From Mucilaginibacter rubeus (lineage in GTDB: Bacteria > Bacteroidota > Bacteroidia > Sphingobacteriales > Sphingobacteriaceae), in assembly GCF_014643835.1 (NCBI RefSeq), contig NZ_BMKD01000006.1, forward strand, positions 261,883 through 325,882: 64,000 nucleotides of DNA, given 5' to 3'. Positions 1 to 8,262 of this stretch are shown piece by piece (positions within the stretch are counted from its first letter, which is position 1; the number at the start of each line of letters is the position of its first letter). The translations under genes were made by a program, and so were the position numbers. The notes under the pieces were generated by a model. It searched no databases and was not told the DNA's origin. It saw nothing but the letters and a program-made list of their open reading frames with translations.

Positions 1-514
1 CGCCAAAGCTGGTGTTGATAAAATCATTAGGGGCGGGTGCCTGGTTTTCGGCAAATGTTTCCCACAGGTAACTGCCCACCATAGTAGCCGGTACTGATTG
101 CCAAAAACTATAACCATTACTCCTGAAGGCGCTATAAAACATGCTGCCGTGATATGGATGTCCAAACTGGTTGGTTTGAAACGGATCATTGTCCCAGGTC
201 CAACTGCCTGGGTTCAGGTTATGGCCTGTTGTTTTCCAGGAAATCCGGGCATAATCAACGTTGACTATATAGCGATCATATGTCCAGGGCGCAATCTCGG
301 CGAGGCCAAGCCCTAAGGCAGCCCTTCCAAAACGTTTCTGTTTTGCCGGCGGATCTGAAAATCGTGTTATGGTATCTTTTTCCTTACGCAGGTCAAAAAT
401 ATTAACCTGGGCCCCTACTTGCCGGCTGCAGAAAAGCATGAACAGTAAAAGCGGCAGTATAATTCCTAACCTTCCGGAGTATTGCCTGGTAAAATGGTAA
501 TCCGTTAAAGTCAT
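1..514 (-). CDS. DUF3943 domain protein, C-terminus cut by window edge
   Basis: The reading frame starts at ATG 514-512 and runs off the left edge, so only about 171 N-terminal residues are visible. It opens with a hydrophobic signal peptide ending near the VGAQ residues. The visible core has a WDNDPFQTNQFGHP stretch, then YSAFRSNGYSFW, then a WETFAE motif and a PNDFINTSFG motif. This spacing of W, N-x-F-x-HP, R and WE matches my memory of DUF3943, a Bacteroidota envelope family of unknown function. It is probably secreted or outer-membrane associated. The family call rests on motif recognition only. Confidence 0.7.
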   Translation of the reverse strand, partial: MTLTDYHFTRQYSGRLGIILPLLLFMLFCSRQVGAQVNIFDLRKEKDTITRFSDPPAKQKRFGRAALGLGLAEIAPWTYDRYIVNVDYARISWKTTGHNLNPGSWTWDNDPFQTNQFGHPYHGSMFYSAFRSNGYSFWQSVPATMVGSYLWETFAENQAPAPNDFINTSFG

Positions 515-766
515 ATACACTAACAATTTAAAAGATACAGCTACGAAAGTTATAAAGGATGAAGTGAATTAGGTTAAAAAATGTTTGAACAATATTTAAT
601 TAATGTTAAGCGGATATAATTTTGATAATGCATTGGGCGGTAATGGGTGCCAATAATTGTTATTTCCTTATTTAAGTACTGAAACATATTTTCATATATT
701 TAGCATTGCTTAACCTGTATATTAAGCACCATAACCAGTATAAATTATTGCAATTACTTTTTACTT

Positions 767-1168
767 ATGAAGATCTTCAATATCATATGGGTTGTACTTT
801 TTGTCACATTTGCAGGTTTACAGTATAACGATCCAGATCCTTACCTTTGGATGCCTATTTACCTTTATTGTGCCTGGTTTTGCTACCTGGCAGCAAAAAA
901 AGAATTTTACCCCATTGGCTATGCAGCCGGCATAATCATTTTTACAGGTTATGCCATTTATAAGATATTTGATAACAACGGCCTTATCGACTGGTTTAAG
1001 TTCCATCATGCCGAAAGCCTTGTGCAAACCATGAAAGCCGAAAAGCCCTGGATTGAAGAAGTGCGTGAGTTTTTCGGGTTACTGATCTGTGTAGCAGTAC
1101 TGGCAATTAACTGGATCTATGCTATAAGAGAAAACAAAAAAGTACCGGTAAAAAAGGGAAAAAAGTAA
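767..1168 (+). CDS. TMEM220-family small membrane protein
   Basis: A 133-residue protein with about four predicted membrane helices (roughly residues 3-19, 27-44, 48-66 and 103-122) and a basic lysine-rich tail. The QYNDPDPYLWMPIYL motif after the first helix is the hallmark of the transmembrane 220 family, shared by bacteria and animals. The function is unknown. It stands alone on the plus strand between divergent or convergent neighbours. A palindromic GC-rich repeat begins right after its stop codon. Confidence 0.8.
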   Translation: MKIFNIIWVVLFVTFAGLQYNDPDPYLWMPIYLYCAWFCYLAAKKEFYPIGYAAGIIIFTGYAIYKIFDNNGLIDWFKFHHAESLVQTMKAEKPWIEEVREFFGLLICVAVLAINWIYAIRENKKVPVKKGKK

Positions 1169-1169
1169 G

Positions 1170-1235
1170 CCCCCTCTAAATCTCCCCCGGTAGGGGAGAC
1201 TTTTAAGGTCCCTCTCTCCTGGAGATGAGGCTTCT
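1170..1235. repeat. Interspersed GC-rich palindromic repeat, copy 1
   Basis: The segment starting CCCCCTCTAAATCTCC at 1170 and ending GGGGAGACTT at 1203 recurs nearly identically at 57841-57873. The C-rich and G-rich parts can pair. It lies between the convergent TMEM220 and transglutaminase genes, where it may also serve as a bidirectional terminator. Confidence 0.7.
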
Positions 1236-1237
1236 TT

Positions 1238-2086
1238 TTACAAATACGACAACCCATTAAATTCCCCATCACTATAATAAAAGGGCTCAAAACCGTCTTC
1301 GGCAAGTTCACAACTTACCTGCATGGTGGTAAAAGTAACATCGCCAAAAATATTGGCTATGGCCGAGTCGGCAGCATCATGGCCGGTAGCTATTTTGATT
1401 AGGCCGTTTAAAGGTACCAGCCGTGTTGCATCAAAAAGAATCCACTTGCCGCCCAGGTATGCCTCAAAACAGGCATGAAAATCGGCTGGTTTCAGGTGAT
1501 AGGCATACCCTGTAAAATAGCGGGCAGGTATGGTAAGCGCACGGCAAAGGGCTATGCCCAAGTGTGCAAAATCACGGCAAACGCCGGCCTGCTCGGTAAC
1601 GGTATCAAAAGCTGATGTTTGTGAATTGGTTGATCCGCTTAAATATTGTACGTTTTTATTGATCCAGTTGGTTAATTCAACCACCTGCTCAAAAGGGTTG
1701 GTAACATGCCCGAACATATTATGTGCAAGCCGGTATAATTTGTCCGACTGACAATAGCGGCTTGGATTTAAATATGGCAGCACCGGCGAAGGCAGCTCAG
1801 AAACGTGGGTTTCCTGTAAATTACCGAAATTGGTTATTTCATAACAATTATCAACCGTAGCTTTGTAGGTAACTTTAATATTGGGCGTATCGGCACTTAC
1901 ATCAAAACGTACCAAACGATTTTCGCCTTGCAGGGTTTGCAGCTCTTCAAACTTGATATATGGTTCCAGGCCAAATTCTTCACTTATTACCGTTTGATTT
2001 GGGCTGCGTAACGCGTGTATGTTTAAAATCAATGTGCCCGGCGACCGTACTACATATTCCATTTGGGTAAACACATCGAATTTCAT
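1238..2086 (-). CDS. Transglutaminase-like cysteine protease/amidase
   Basis: A 282-residue protein. The N-terminal ~110 residues resemble the bacterial transglutaminase-like N-terminal region. The core carries the papain-like triad: Cys170 in GVCRDFAHL, His204 in ADFHACFEAY and Asp219 in WILFDAT. Proteins of this type hydrolyse or transfer amide bonds and often lie beside Anbu proteases. Its start is only 4 bp beyond the stop of the upstream Anbu gene, so the two are very likely co-transcribed. No signal peptide is visible, so it is probably cytoplasmic. The substrate is unknown. Confidence 0.88.
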   Translation of the reverse strand: MKFDVFTQMEYVVRSPGTLILNIHALRSPNQTVISEEFGLEPYIKFEELQTLQGENRLVRFDVSADTPNIKVTYKATVDNCYEITNFGNLQETHVSELPSPVLPYLNPSRYCQSDKLYRLAHNMFGHVTNPFEQVVELTNWINKNVQYLSGSTNSQTSAFDTVTEQAGVCRDFAHLGIALCRALTIPARYFTGYAYHLKPADFHACFEAYLGGKWILFDATRLVPLNGLIKIATGHDAADSAIANIFGDVTFTTMQVSCELAEDGFEPFYYSDGEFNGLSYL

Positions 2087-2090
2087 GTTA

Positions 2091-2828
2091 TCAGCTTTCT
2101 GTTTTTATTTCTTCTAATTTGTTAAATGTGGCATCCATCCAATCCTCCGAAATATGCTCAAGTGCCAGTTTCAGTTCCTCGGCCCATTGGGTTGAGATAT
2201 GTTCAAGGTCCTGCTTATTATAACGCTGCTCAACAATATTGAAACTATCCTTTTTATAAACAGCCACATCTATCGGAAAATCGACATTGTTCGAGCTTAC
2301 CCTTGTTGAATCGAATGAAAGAAAACCTGTTTTTAGCGCCAGTTTCAGGCTCGAATCTTCATTAAGGATACGGTTAAGGATAGCTTTACCATGCCCCGAA
2401 TTTCCGATAACCACGTATGGCGCCCCCTGCCCTAACTCCACCCAGTTTCCTTCGGGATATAGCAAAAAAAGCTTGTGTTCATCATCATCGCGCAGTTGCC
2501 CGCCAATGATGGTATTCAGGTCAAATCGTAACCCGGCTGCATCAAGCGACGCTTTATCTTCCTGTGCGGCACGCTTTACCTGTTCGCCAAATGCATTCAC
2601 GGCCTTATACATCTTATTAAACTCGGCTGTCTCCAATAATTCATTAAAATATATCACGGCCTTATCACGCACCGAGCGCAAACCGCTGGTCATGATAAAC
2701 AGCGAAAAATGATCCTTTTGTTCTATAGTGATCTTCTTTTTTACAGTGGTATCAGTCCCCGAAGTTATACGGGTATCGGCAATGGCCAATAAGCCTTCTT
2801 TAACTTTAATTCCCAGGCAATAAGTCAT
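2091..2828 (-). CDS. Anbu-type proteasome-like peptidase
   Basis: A 245-residue protein whose N-terminus, MTYCLGIKVKEGLLAIADTR, fits the Anbu (ancestral beta subunit) branch of the 20S proteasome/HslV superfamily. In this family the residue after Met is the Ntn nucleophile Thr (here Thr2), and ADTR-x(2)-SG follows in the first beta hairpin. Anbu proteins assemble into open helical or ring particles. The directly adjoining downstream transglutaminase gene is a known partner type. The usual ATP-grasp and alpha-E genes are not next to it here. The exact peptidase activity of this family remains debated. Confidence 0.82.
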   Translation of the reverse strand: MTYCLGIKVKEGLLAIADTRITSGTDTTVKKKITIEQKDHFSLFIMTSGLRSVRDKAVIYFNELLETAEFNKMYKAVNAFGEQVKRAAQEDKASLDAAGLRFDLNTIIGGQLRDDDEHKLFLLYPEGNWVELGQGAPYVVIGNSGHGKAILNRILNEDSSLKLALKTGFLSFDSTRVSSNNVDFPIDVAVYKKDSFNIVEQRYNKQDLEHISTQWAEELKLALEHISEDWMDATFNKLEEIKTES

Positions 2829-2968
2829 TTGATTAGCGTCGTTCGTTATAAATTAATACTTGCCAAAGTAATTAAATAATGCGAGATTTATTTACCGGTT
2901 ATTCATAAACCATTTATTTGCCGATACATCTTTTTCGGGCCTAACTACCTTTTATTTTATTGCATACA

Positions 2969-3964
2969 ATGAAATTCAAATCAGCATTACTCATCCTGGC
3001 ATTTATTTTTAACCTCAACTTTGTCAAAGCGCAAAAACACAGCCCTGTCCCTGTTATTTTCGACACGGATATCGCCGGAGATTATGACGATGTTGGTGCG
3101 ATGGCTATGCTGTATGCCTTTGCAGATAAGGGTGAGGCCAAAATATTAGCAACCATATCCTGCAATGCCTTCGAAACTACCGCACCAACCATCAGTGTGA
3201 TCAACACCTATTTTGGCAGGCCCAATATCCCCATAGGTATTGTAAAAAAAGACAAACCCAATAAAGACTGTGCACAGCAATGGGCCCAGGCTATTATTGC
3301 CAAATATCCGCATAACATAAAATCAAACAGCCAGGCAGTTGAAGCGGTAGCACTTTACCGCAAGGTGCTGGCAAAGCAAGCCGATGGCAGCGTAACTATT
3401 ATTTCGGTAGGATTTTTCACCAACCTGGCCGATCTGCTCCGGTCGGGAGCTGATAAATACAGCAAACTGGATGGAGAACAACTGGTGAAAAAGAAAGTAA
3501 AAAAACTGGTATCCATGGCTACGGGAATAGGTACCGACGGTAAAACCTTTAGCGAATACAATGTAAATGTGGACGCAGCCTCTGCGCAAAAAGTATTTAA
3601 AGACTGGCCTACACCTATTACCCTTAGCGGTTTTGAAATAGGTGAAAAAATCCTGACCGGAATCCGCCTGATCAACAATACATCAATAAAAAATAGCCCG
3701 GTAAAAGACGCCTTCCAGATAGCGCTTACAAAAGACAACAACACAACCGGCCGAAACAGTTGGGACGAAACCGCCGTACTAACAGCCATCAGGGGGCCCA
3801 AACCTTATTTTACCTATCGCAAACTTAACATGGAAATAAAGGACAACGGTACCGATGTAGTGGTACCGGGAGAGCGGTTTCTATATCTTCAATTTGCCAT
3901 GCAGCCCGGGGATATTGCAAAGGGCATTGAACAATTGATGATGCACCAGCCTGTTAAAAAATGA
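2969..3964 (+). CDS. Nucleoside hydrolase (IunH-like), secreted
   Basis: ATG at 2969 is preferred over an in-frame TTG at 2960 because it places a clean signal peptide (KFKSALLILAFIFNLN...VKAQ) at the N-terminus. The mature protein begins with VIFDTDIAGDYDDVGAMAML, the aspartate cluster (residues 32-41) that binds catalytic calcium in inosine/uridine-preferring nucleoside hydrolases. At 331 residues it has normal family length. It probably cleaves N-glycosidic bonds of nucleosides in the periplasm. It is divergent from the Anbu gene with about 140 bp between them. The substrate cannot be told from sequence. Confidence 0.83.
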   Translation: MKFKSALLILAFIFNLNFVKAQKHSPVPVIFDTDIAGDYDDVGAMAMLYAFADKGEAKILATISCNAFETTAPTISVINTYFGRPNIPIGIVKKDKPNKDCAQQWAQAIIAKYPHNIKSNSQAVEAVALYRKVLAKQADGSVTIISVGFFTNLADLLRSGADKYSKLDGEQLVKKKVKKLVSMATGIGTDGKTFSEYNVNVDAASAQKVFKDWPTPITLSGFEIGEKILTGIRLINNTSIKNSPVKDAFQIALTKDNNTTGRNSWDETAVLTAIRGPKPYFTYRKLNMEIKDNGTDVVVPGERFLYLQFAMQPGDIAKGIEQLMMHQPVKK

Positions 3965-4039
3965 ACAGCGCCACACTGCTAAAAATACCAACTACTTGGT
4001 ATTGAATTTTTACGCGATAGATAGCACCTTAGTTTAATT

Positions 4040-4267
4040 ATGAGCGAACCCATTAAAATTCAGGTATCCATCTTTTGCGAGCCTTGCATTATCTGCGGCA
4101 GCAGGCCTGTAATTGCACAGGCTAAAGGTAAATTTATTGTAAGATGCGGCACCAACCCAAATCATTATCAAACGCCGCCCGGAATGGTGGATATAGCCAA
4201 TTGGAATAAACATAACCGCCGGGAGCCTGATTTTACCCCAAATATAGGGCATCTTAAACAAGGCTGA
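4040..4267 (+). CDS. Small zinc-ribbon-like protein (Lar-like fold)
   Basis: A 75-residue protein with a C-x-x-C pair (CEPCIICG), a later Cys (VRCGT) and the ending GMVDIANWNKHNR. The order Cys pairs, then a hydrophobic V-x-C, then A-x-x-xWN-x-H is like Lar/restriction-alleviation zinc ribbons, but one Cys pair is incomplete. Its TGA is immediately followed by the reverse-strand stop of the next gene, forming TGATCA. Function is unknown and the Lar resemblance is an inference. Confidence 0.6.
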   Translation: MSEPIKIQVSIFCEPCIICGSRPVIAQAKGKFIVRCGTNPNHYQTPPGMVDIANWNKHNRREPDFTPNIGHLKQG

Positions 4268-5017
4268 TCACTTAAAATAACGAGTTACCACATAGCCGAT
4301 GGCTTCTTTTATATAGGTCCCCCAACCTGCTAAAGCACCTGCATTAGGTAGGAAATCATCGGCAGATACCGAAAACCTGCGGCTGGAAAAATTGCAGGGG
4401 TATGCAACCACGTCAACACCCTGTTTTTTAAATATCATCAGGGAACGGCGCATATGAAATGCCGAGGTAACCAGTAAATAAGGCCCTTTAAGTTTATGCT
4501 GCTGCAAGAGTTCTTTTGAAAAAGCGGCATTTTCAATGGTATTGCGGGATTTCGGTTCGCTTAGTACGCAACTGTCCGGAACCTGCATTTCCCTGAGTTG
4601 CTCCCTTACCCAATCGGCCTCCCTAAAACCCGATGGCCTCAAAAGCCCGTTTCCTCCTGTGATAAGAAGATGGCTGACTTTACCTGTTTTTTGCAAACGA
4701 ACACCCTGGATAAACCTATCAGCGGCAGAGTTAAAGAAACCGCCGCCATCGCCATCATCCGAGCTAAAACCACCCAGCACTATAGCACAGGTATACTTTT
4801 TATCGGCTGGTACAGTAATCTCCCTGATATCCCAACACCAGCTAACCAGGTTAAGTAACAATGAATTAGAGAAAATATAAAGCACAATAATACCTGCAAG
4901 CAAAAATTTCCGTTTACGTTTTACGTTCTTTGAAAAAAGGGCGATCAATAAAATTGCGAATACCCATAGAAGCAAATTCATTAAAAACGAAAGAACTTTT
5001 GAAAAAATAAAAAACAT
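4268..5017 (-). CDS. YdcF/ElyC/SanA-family membrane protein (DUF218)
   Basis: From the ATG at 5017 the protein is 249 residues: two N-terminal membrane helices, then a DUF218 domain with AIVLGGF, LITGGNG, RNTIENAAFS and LLVTSAFHMRRS motifs. An upstream in-frame start at 5134 would overlap the start of the divergent gene at 5121 and add a polar extension, so I chose 5017. Relatives (SanA, ElyC) influence envelope integrity and may bind nucleotide or lipid carriers. The role here is inferred only to family level. Confidence 0.85.
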   Translation of the reverse strand: MFFIFSKVLSFLMNLLLWVFAILLIALFSKNVKRKRKFLLAGIIVLYIFSNSLLLNLVSWCWDIREITVPADKKYTCAIVLGGFSSDDGDGGGFFNSAADRFIQGVRLQKTGKVSHLLITGGNGLLRPSGFREADWVREQLREMQVPDSCVLSEPKSRNTIENAAFSKELLQQHKLKGPYLLVTSAFHMRRSLMIFKKQGVDVVAYPCNFSSRRFSVSADDFLPNAGALAGWGTYIKEAIGYVVTRYFK

Positions 5018-5120
5018 ATGGCGGTTATGGTGTTTAAGTACTTCAAATATAGAAGCTTTTATCAGGTGAAGTAACAAACTGGCATCATCATTGTCATATA
5101 TCAGAAAAGAAAAATAAATT

Positions 5121-5330
5121 ATGGGCTTTATCAAAACTCTTGCTATAGGTGCTGCAGTTGCTTACGGAATAAATTACGTAACCAAAAAAGGACCCGACGG
5201 TAAATCAATTATCGATAACCTGGTTGACAACGCCCCCGAATGGGCAGATCGCGCTAAAAAATACGGCGAACTTACTTTGGAACAAATTGCCGTGCGCACT
5301 CAAAATTTCAGGGATAATAACAGGCGTTAA
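5121..5330 (+). CDS. Small YtxH-like conserved hypothetical protein
   Basis: A 69-residue protein with a short hydrophobic N-terminus (IKTLAIGAAVAYGINYV) followed by a charged helical tail rich in Asp, Glu, Lys and Arg. This layout, one membrane-proximal segment plus an amphipathic helix, is typical of YtxH-like small proteins in Sphingobacteria. No catalytic motif is visible. It is divergent from the YdcF gene and shares a ~100-bp intergenic region with it. Confidence 0.6.
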   Translation: MGFIKTLAIGAAVAYGINYVTKKGPDGKSIIDNLVDNAPEWADRAKKYGELTLEQIAVRTQNFRDNNRR

Positions 5331-5420
5331 TACGTCCTGCCTGGTACTTTATATGTTAACATTTGTTATTAGCCGGCTTTATCTCCTGTCTAAAAAGTTA
5401 TTGTAGAATAAAGAAGATGT

Positions 5421-5502
5421 GTCATTGCGAGCGTAGCGCGGCAATCGCATACTTTACAGAGTGGCTATGCTTCCGTGCGGTTGCTACGTTCCTTATAATG
5501 AC
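5421..5502. repeat. REP-like palindrome, GTCATTGCGAG family
   Basis: Begins GTCATTGCGAGCG and ends ATAATGAC, with inner GCAATCGCAT and TGCGGTTGCT arms that can pair. Related copies are visible at 18982-19028, 19204-19240 and 8330-8365. It sits between convergent genes. Confidence 0.65.
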
Positions 5503-5561
5503 GTGATTATAAGTTACTGATTTATTAAGTATATTTTTTTGATCGTTTTTTTTTAAATATT

Positions 5562-5660
5562 GGCGTTGCCTGCGGCCCGTGCTATCCGCTCATACTACGC
5601 AAGCCTTAGCCACTTGGCCGGTATCCGCTCCTATCACTAACGCGGCCCCCGCGCAGCATT
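5562..5660 (-). repeat. Element with tandem GAGCGGATA motif (possible structured RNA), copy 1
   Basis: Read on the minus strand it contains GGGCCGCGTTAG, then GAGCGGATACC, then a GGCC/GGC hairpin region, then GAGCGGATAGC and finally CGGGCCGCAGGCAACGCC. The same boundary sequences recur at 19048-19162 around a diverged interior. Conserved ends with a paired repeated motif suggest either a non-autonomous repeat or a structured RNA near 3' ends. Confidence 0.5.
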
Positions 5661-5747
5661 GCAAAAATATATTTTTAATATTATCACGCTGGGAATTGTC
5701 TGCAAACGGCATAACTCTTTAACTATTTATCCTGTAATCCTCCAATC

Positions 5748-6152
5748 CTATAAATCAAGGTTCCTTACCAACCATTGTTCACGATACTGTTTTGGTGTAA
5801 TTCCCTCAAAACGCTTAAAAAACTTGGTAAAGTTTGATGGATCAAAAGTAAGCCGGTTAGCTATTTCGGCTACACTGACCTTGTTTTCCTGCAGCATGGT
5901 TTTGGCAATCCCCATGATTTTTTCCTCGAAAAAGGAACAGGGATGTTTGCCTGTGGTGAGTTTAATAGTATTGCTCAAATGGGTAGGATGGATATGCATT
6001 TCATCAGCAAAATCACGGATCTCGTACATGTCCAATACGCGGTTGTTCAGCACATCCTCAAGGTGTTTGTCAATGGCCTTCAGATAGTCGGCGGTAATTT
6101 CATGCTGACGGGCCAGTATCTTTTTCGGAACAGTAAGCGTTGCTTCCATCAT
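5748..6152 (-). CDS. AraC-family HTH protein (short form)
   Basis: A 134-residue protein that is essentially a bare AraC DNA-binding domain. The first helix-turn-helix lies around residues 45-66 (EIRDFADEMHIHPTHLSNTIK) and the second around 90-115 (SVAEIANRLTFDPSNFTKFFKRF), followed by GITPKQYRE. There is no ligand-binding cupin half. Two adjacent Met codons (6152 and 6149) are possible starts. It lies 6 bp downstream of the amidase gene on the same strand, so it is probably in the amidase operon. Confidence 0.85.
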   Translation of the reverse strand: MMEATLTVPKKILARQHEITADYLKAIDKHLEDVLNNRVLDMYEIRDFADEMHIHPTHLSNTIKLTTGKHPCSFFEEKIMGIAKTMLQENKVSVAEIANRLTFDPSNFTKFFKRFEGITPKQYREQWLVRNLDL

Positions 6153-6158
6153 ACAAAA

Positions 6159-7793
6159 TTAAGCAAACAGATCGGGCTTAAACAGCGGTGCTACCCGCTT
6201 TTTAGATGCCTGCTCATAAGCATATCCCAATTTTATGATGTCGCCCTCTTTGTAGGCTGTACTAAAAAACGATAACCCAACCGGCAGGCCATGGGCCAAC
6301 CCCATGGGCACTGTAATATGCGGATACCCCGCCATAGCTGCAGGACCTGAAAAGCTAAAACCATTATCATAGTCGCCATTTACCAGGTCGATACATACAG
6401 CCGGGCCATTAGTGGTACCTATGATGGCATCAAGTTTATATTTGGCCAGCATATCGTCAATAACTTTACGGGTACCTGTATTGGTTTGCTTAACTGCGTC
6501 AAGATACTCCTTACTGTTCAGGTCACCTTTGGCTTGAGCTAACTCCATCGTTTCCTGTTTAAAGAAAGGCATTGCTTTAACGTCATTTTGCTTGTTAAAG
6601 GCAATTACATCGGCCAGGGTTTTTATTTTGCTGTTGGCGTTGCCAAAGTATTGATTAAGGCCGTCTTTAAATTCATAAAGCAGCACGGTAAATTCATTTT
6701 TGCCTATGGTTTTTAGCTCCTTGTTTAATTCTATCTCCACCACTTCGGCACCTTTACTTTTCAGGGTTTTGATGGCATCCTGTAATAATGCCACAACGGT
6801 TGGGTTATCATTAAGCGCAGATTTCTCAATCCCCAGGCGCTTACCCTGTAAACCATTGCCGTCTAAAAATTTGGTATAATCCGCCTCGATCCTGCCTTTA
6901 CTACCAAGTGTTGCCAGGTCGAGCGTATCAATACCGGTAAGCGCACCAAGCAGTATGGCGGCGTCCTTAACTGTACGCGCCATTGGTCCGGCCGTGTCCT
7001 GCGTTTTGGAAATGGGGATTATGCCCGACCGGCTCCACAAGCCCACAGTTGGCTTAATGCCCACCAGGCCGTTAACCGATGCCGGCGACACTATCGAGCC
7101 GTTGGTTTCTGTACCGATACCAATAACGCAAAGATTGGCTGCTACAGCCGTTCCGGTACCGGCGCTTGAACCGCTGGGGTTCCTGTCTAAAACATAAGGG
7201 CACTTAGTTTGCCCTCCCCTGCTGCTCCAGGCGCTGGTTGAATGTGTAGACCGAAAGTTTGCCCACTCGCTTAAATTGGTTTTGCCCAATATCACAGCAC
7301 CTGCCTCACGAAGCTTGTGCACTATAAAAGCATCTTGCTTGGCAAAATTATCGGCCAAAGCTAATGAGCCCGCCGTGGTGTGCATGTTATCGCCGGTATT
7401 AATATTATCCTTTATCAGCACAGGTATACCATGCAGCGGACCACGCACCTTACCCTTTTCACGTTCCCGGTCCATCGCATCGGCCATGTTCAAGGCATCT
7501 TTATTAAGCTCGATAACCGAGTTAAGCATGATGCCTTTTTTATCTATCTGATCAATGCGTTTCAGGTACAGCTCGGTAATCAGCCTTGAAGTAAACTGTT
7601 TGCTCTGCATTTTTTGCTGCAGATCGGTAATGGTTATCTCGCTCAGTTCAAATATATCGTCCTTACTGTTATCGGCAGCGGCAGTTTCATCGGCTTTATT
7701 TTCGGCAGATGGCTGATTGCAGGAAGCCGCTACTAAAGTAGATATCGTTAACCCGGCTAATGAACCGATTTTGAGGAAATTTCTTCTGTGCAT
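6159..7793 (-). CDS. Amidase signature family enzyme, exported lipoprotein
   Basis: A 544-residue protein. The N-terminus has twin Arg (HRRNFLKIGSLAG) and a lipobox ending at Cys25 (VAASC), suggesting Tat export and lipid anchoring. The amidase signature triad is visible: Lys128 in VLIKDN, the cis-Ser in GSSAG (residues 209-210) and nucleophile Ser233 in TNGSIVSP. It hydrolyses an amide substrate to carboxylate and ammonia; the substrate is unknown. Length is normal. It heads a two-gene unit with the AraC protein downstream. Confidence 0.92.
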   Translation of the reverse strand: MHRRNFLKIGSLAGLTISTLVAASCNQPSAENKADETAAADNSKDDIFELSEITITDLQQKMQSKQFTSRLITELYLKRIDQIDKKGIMLNSVIELNKDALNMADAMDREREKGKVRGPLHGIPVLIKDNINTGDNMHTTAGSLALADNFAKQDAFIVHKLREAGAVILGKTNLSEWANFRSTHSTSAWSSRGGQTKCPYVLDRNPSGSSAGTGTAVAANLCVIGIGTETNGSIVSPASVNGLVGIKPTVGLWSRSGIIPISKTQDTAGPMARTVKDAAILLGALTGIDTLDLATLGSKGRIEADYTKFLDGNGLQGKRLGIEKSALNDNPTVVALLQDAIKTLKSKGAEVVEIELNKELKTIGKNEFTVLLYEFKDGLNQYFGNANSKIKTLADVIAFNKQNDVKAMPFFKQETMELAQAKGDLNSKEYLDAVKQTNTGTRKVIDDMLAKYKLDAIIGTTNGPAVCIDLVNGDYDNGFSFSGPAAMAGYPHITVPMGLAHGLPVGLSFFSTAYKEGDIIKLGYAYEQASKKRVAPLFKPDLFA

Positions 7794-7926
7794 AACTGTT
7801 TAAATAAAGGCATTACAAGTAACAAAATATTTAACTACTTTGAAAGGTGTGGAGGTTGGAGATAGTTAAATGTTACAATAAAGTGGCGGTGCAAATCGTG
7901 TTTACTCATAACAGGATAAAAACAGA

Positions 7927-7996
7927 TGTCACGCTGCCGGTCGAAGCATGGCGGGCAAGCCTCTACGAGCGAGTCTCCGACAAGCTACCCATGACA
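7927..7996. repeat. Family-A palindromic repeat (TGTCA...CGAAGCATGG...TGACA), copy 1
   Basis: Bounded by TGTCA and TGACA with GGTCGAAGCATGGCGGG inside. It is the same family as the elements at 23667, 32912 and 51061, here in the orientation with GAAGCATGG first. Confidence 0.7.
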
Positions 7997-8234
7997 TGTT
8001 TAAAAAATACATTTTTGTCAGCAGGTAAGCTTCGGGCAAAAACGGGCAGAACAATGGTGGGCTTGAGCGAAGGAAAGGGCATAGCAAGTTTTTGCAGAAG
8101 CTGGAGATATGTGTGGGCGAAGCGGGGCAAAATAATTGCAGCCGTGGTTCTGACCGCTTGCAGGGAAAAGGCCGGGCGATGGATATTGGGGCAGGGTGAG
8201 CGCAAAGAAGCCTTTCTGCTGACTTGATTTTTTG

Positions 8235-8262
8235 GTTACTTTTTTATCAAGAAAAAAGTAAC
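8235..8262. repeat. Perfect 11-bp stem hairpin in repeat region
   Basis: GTTACTTTTTT (8235-8245) pairs perfectly with AAAAAAGTAAC (8252-8262) around a 6-nt loop, directly followed by a GC palindrome. It could end transcripts in either direction. Confidence 0.55.

Larger units (their letters stand above)
5331..5747. other. Non-coding stretch with two repeat families
   Basis: No credible gene is present. It holds a GTCATTGCGAG...AATGAC palindromic repeat (5421-5502) and a G/C-rich element bounded by GGCGTTGCCTGC and CGCGGCCCC (5562-5660), separated by T-rich sequence. Confidence 0.6.

Noticed and set aside
98-316. Open frame of 72 codons on the plus strand
   Set aside because: It lies opposite the DUF3943 gene, which has a signal peptide and recognisable motifs; this frame has none.
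5018-5134. Longer N-terminus for the ydcF-like gene
   Set aside because: It would overlap the divergent gene at 5121 and put a polar extension ahead of the membrane helices.
7847-8227. Open frame of 126 codons on the plus strand
   Set aside because: It crosses a family-A palindromic repeat and a G-rich stretch; the composition is unlike genes here and another open frame opposes it.
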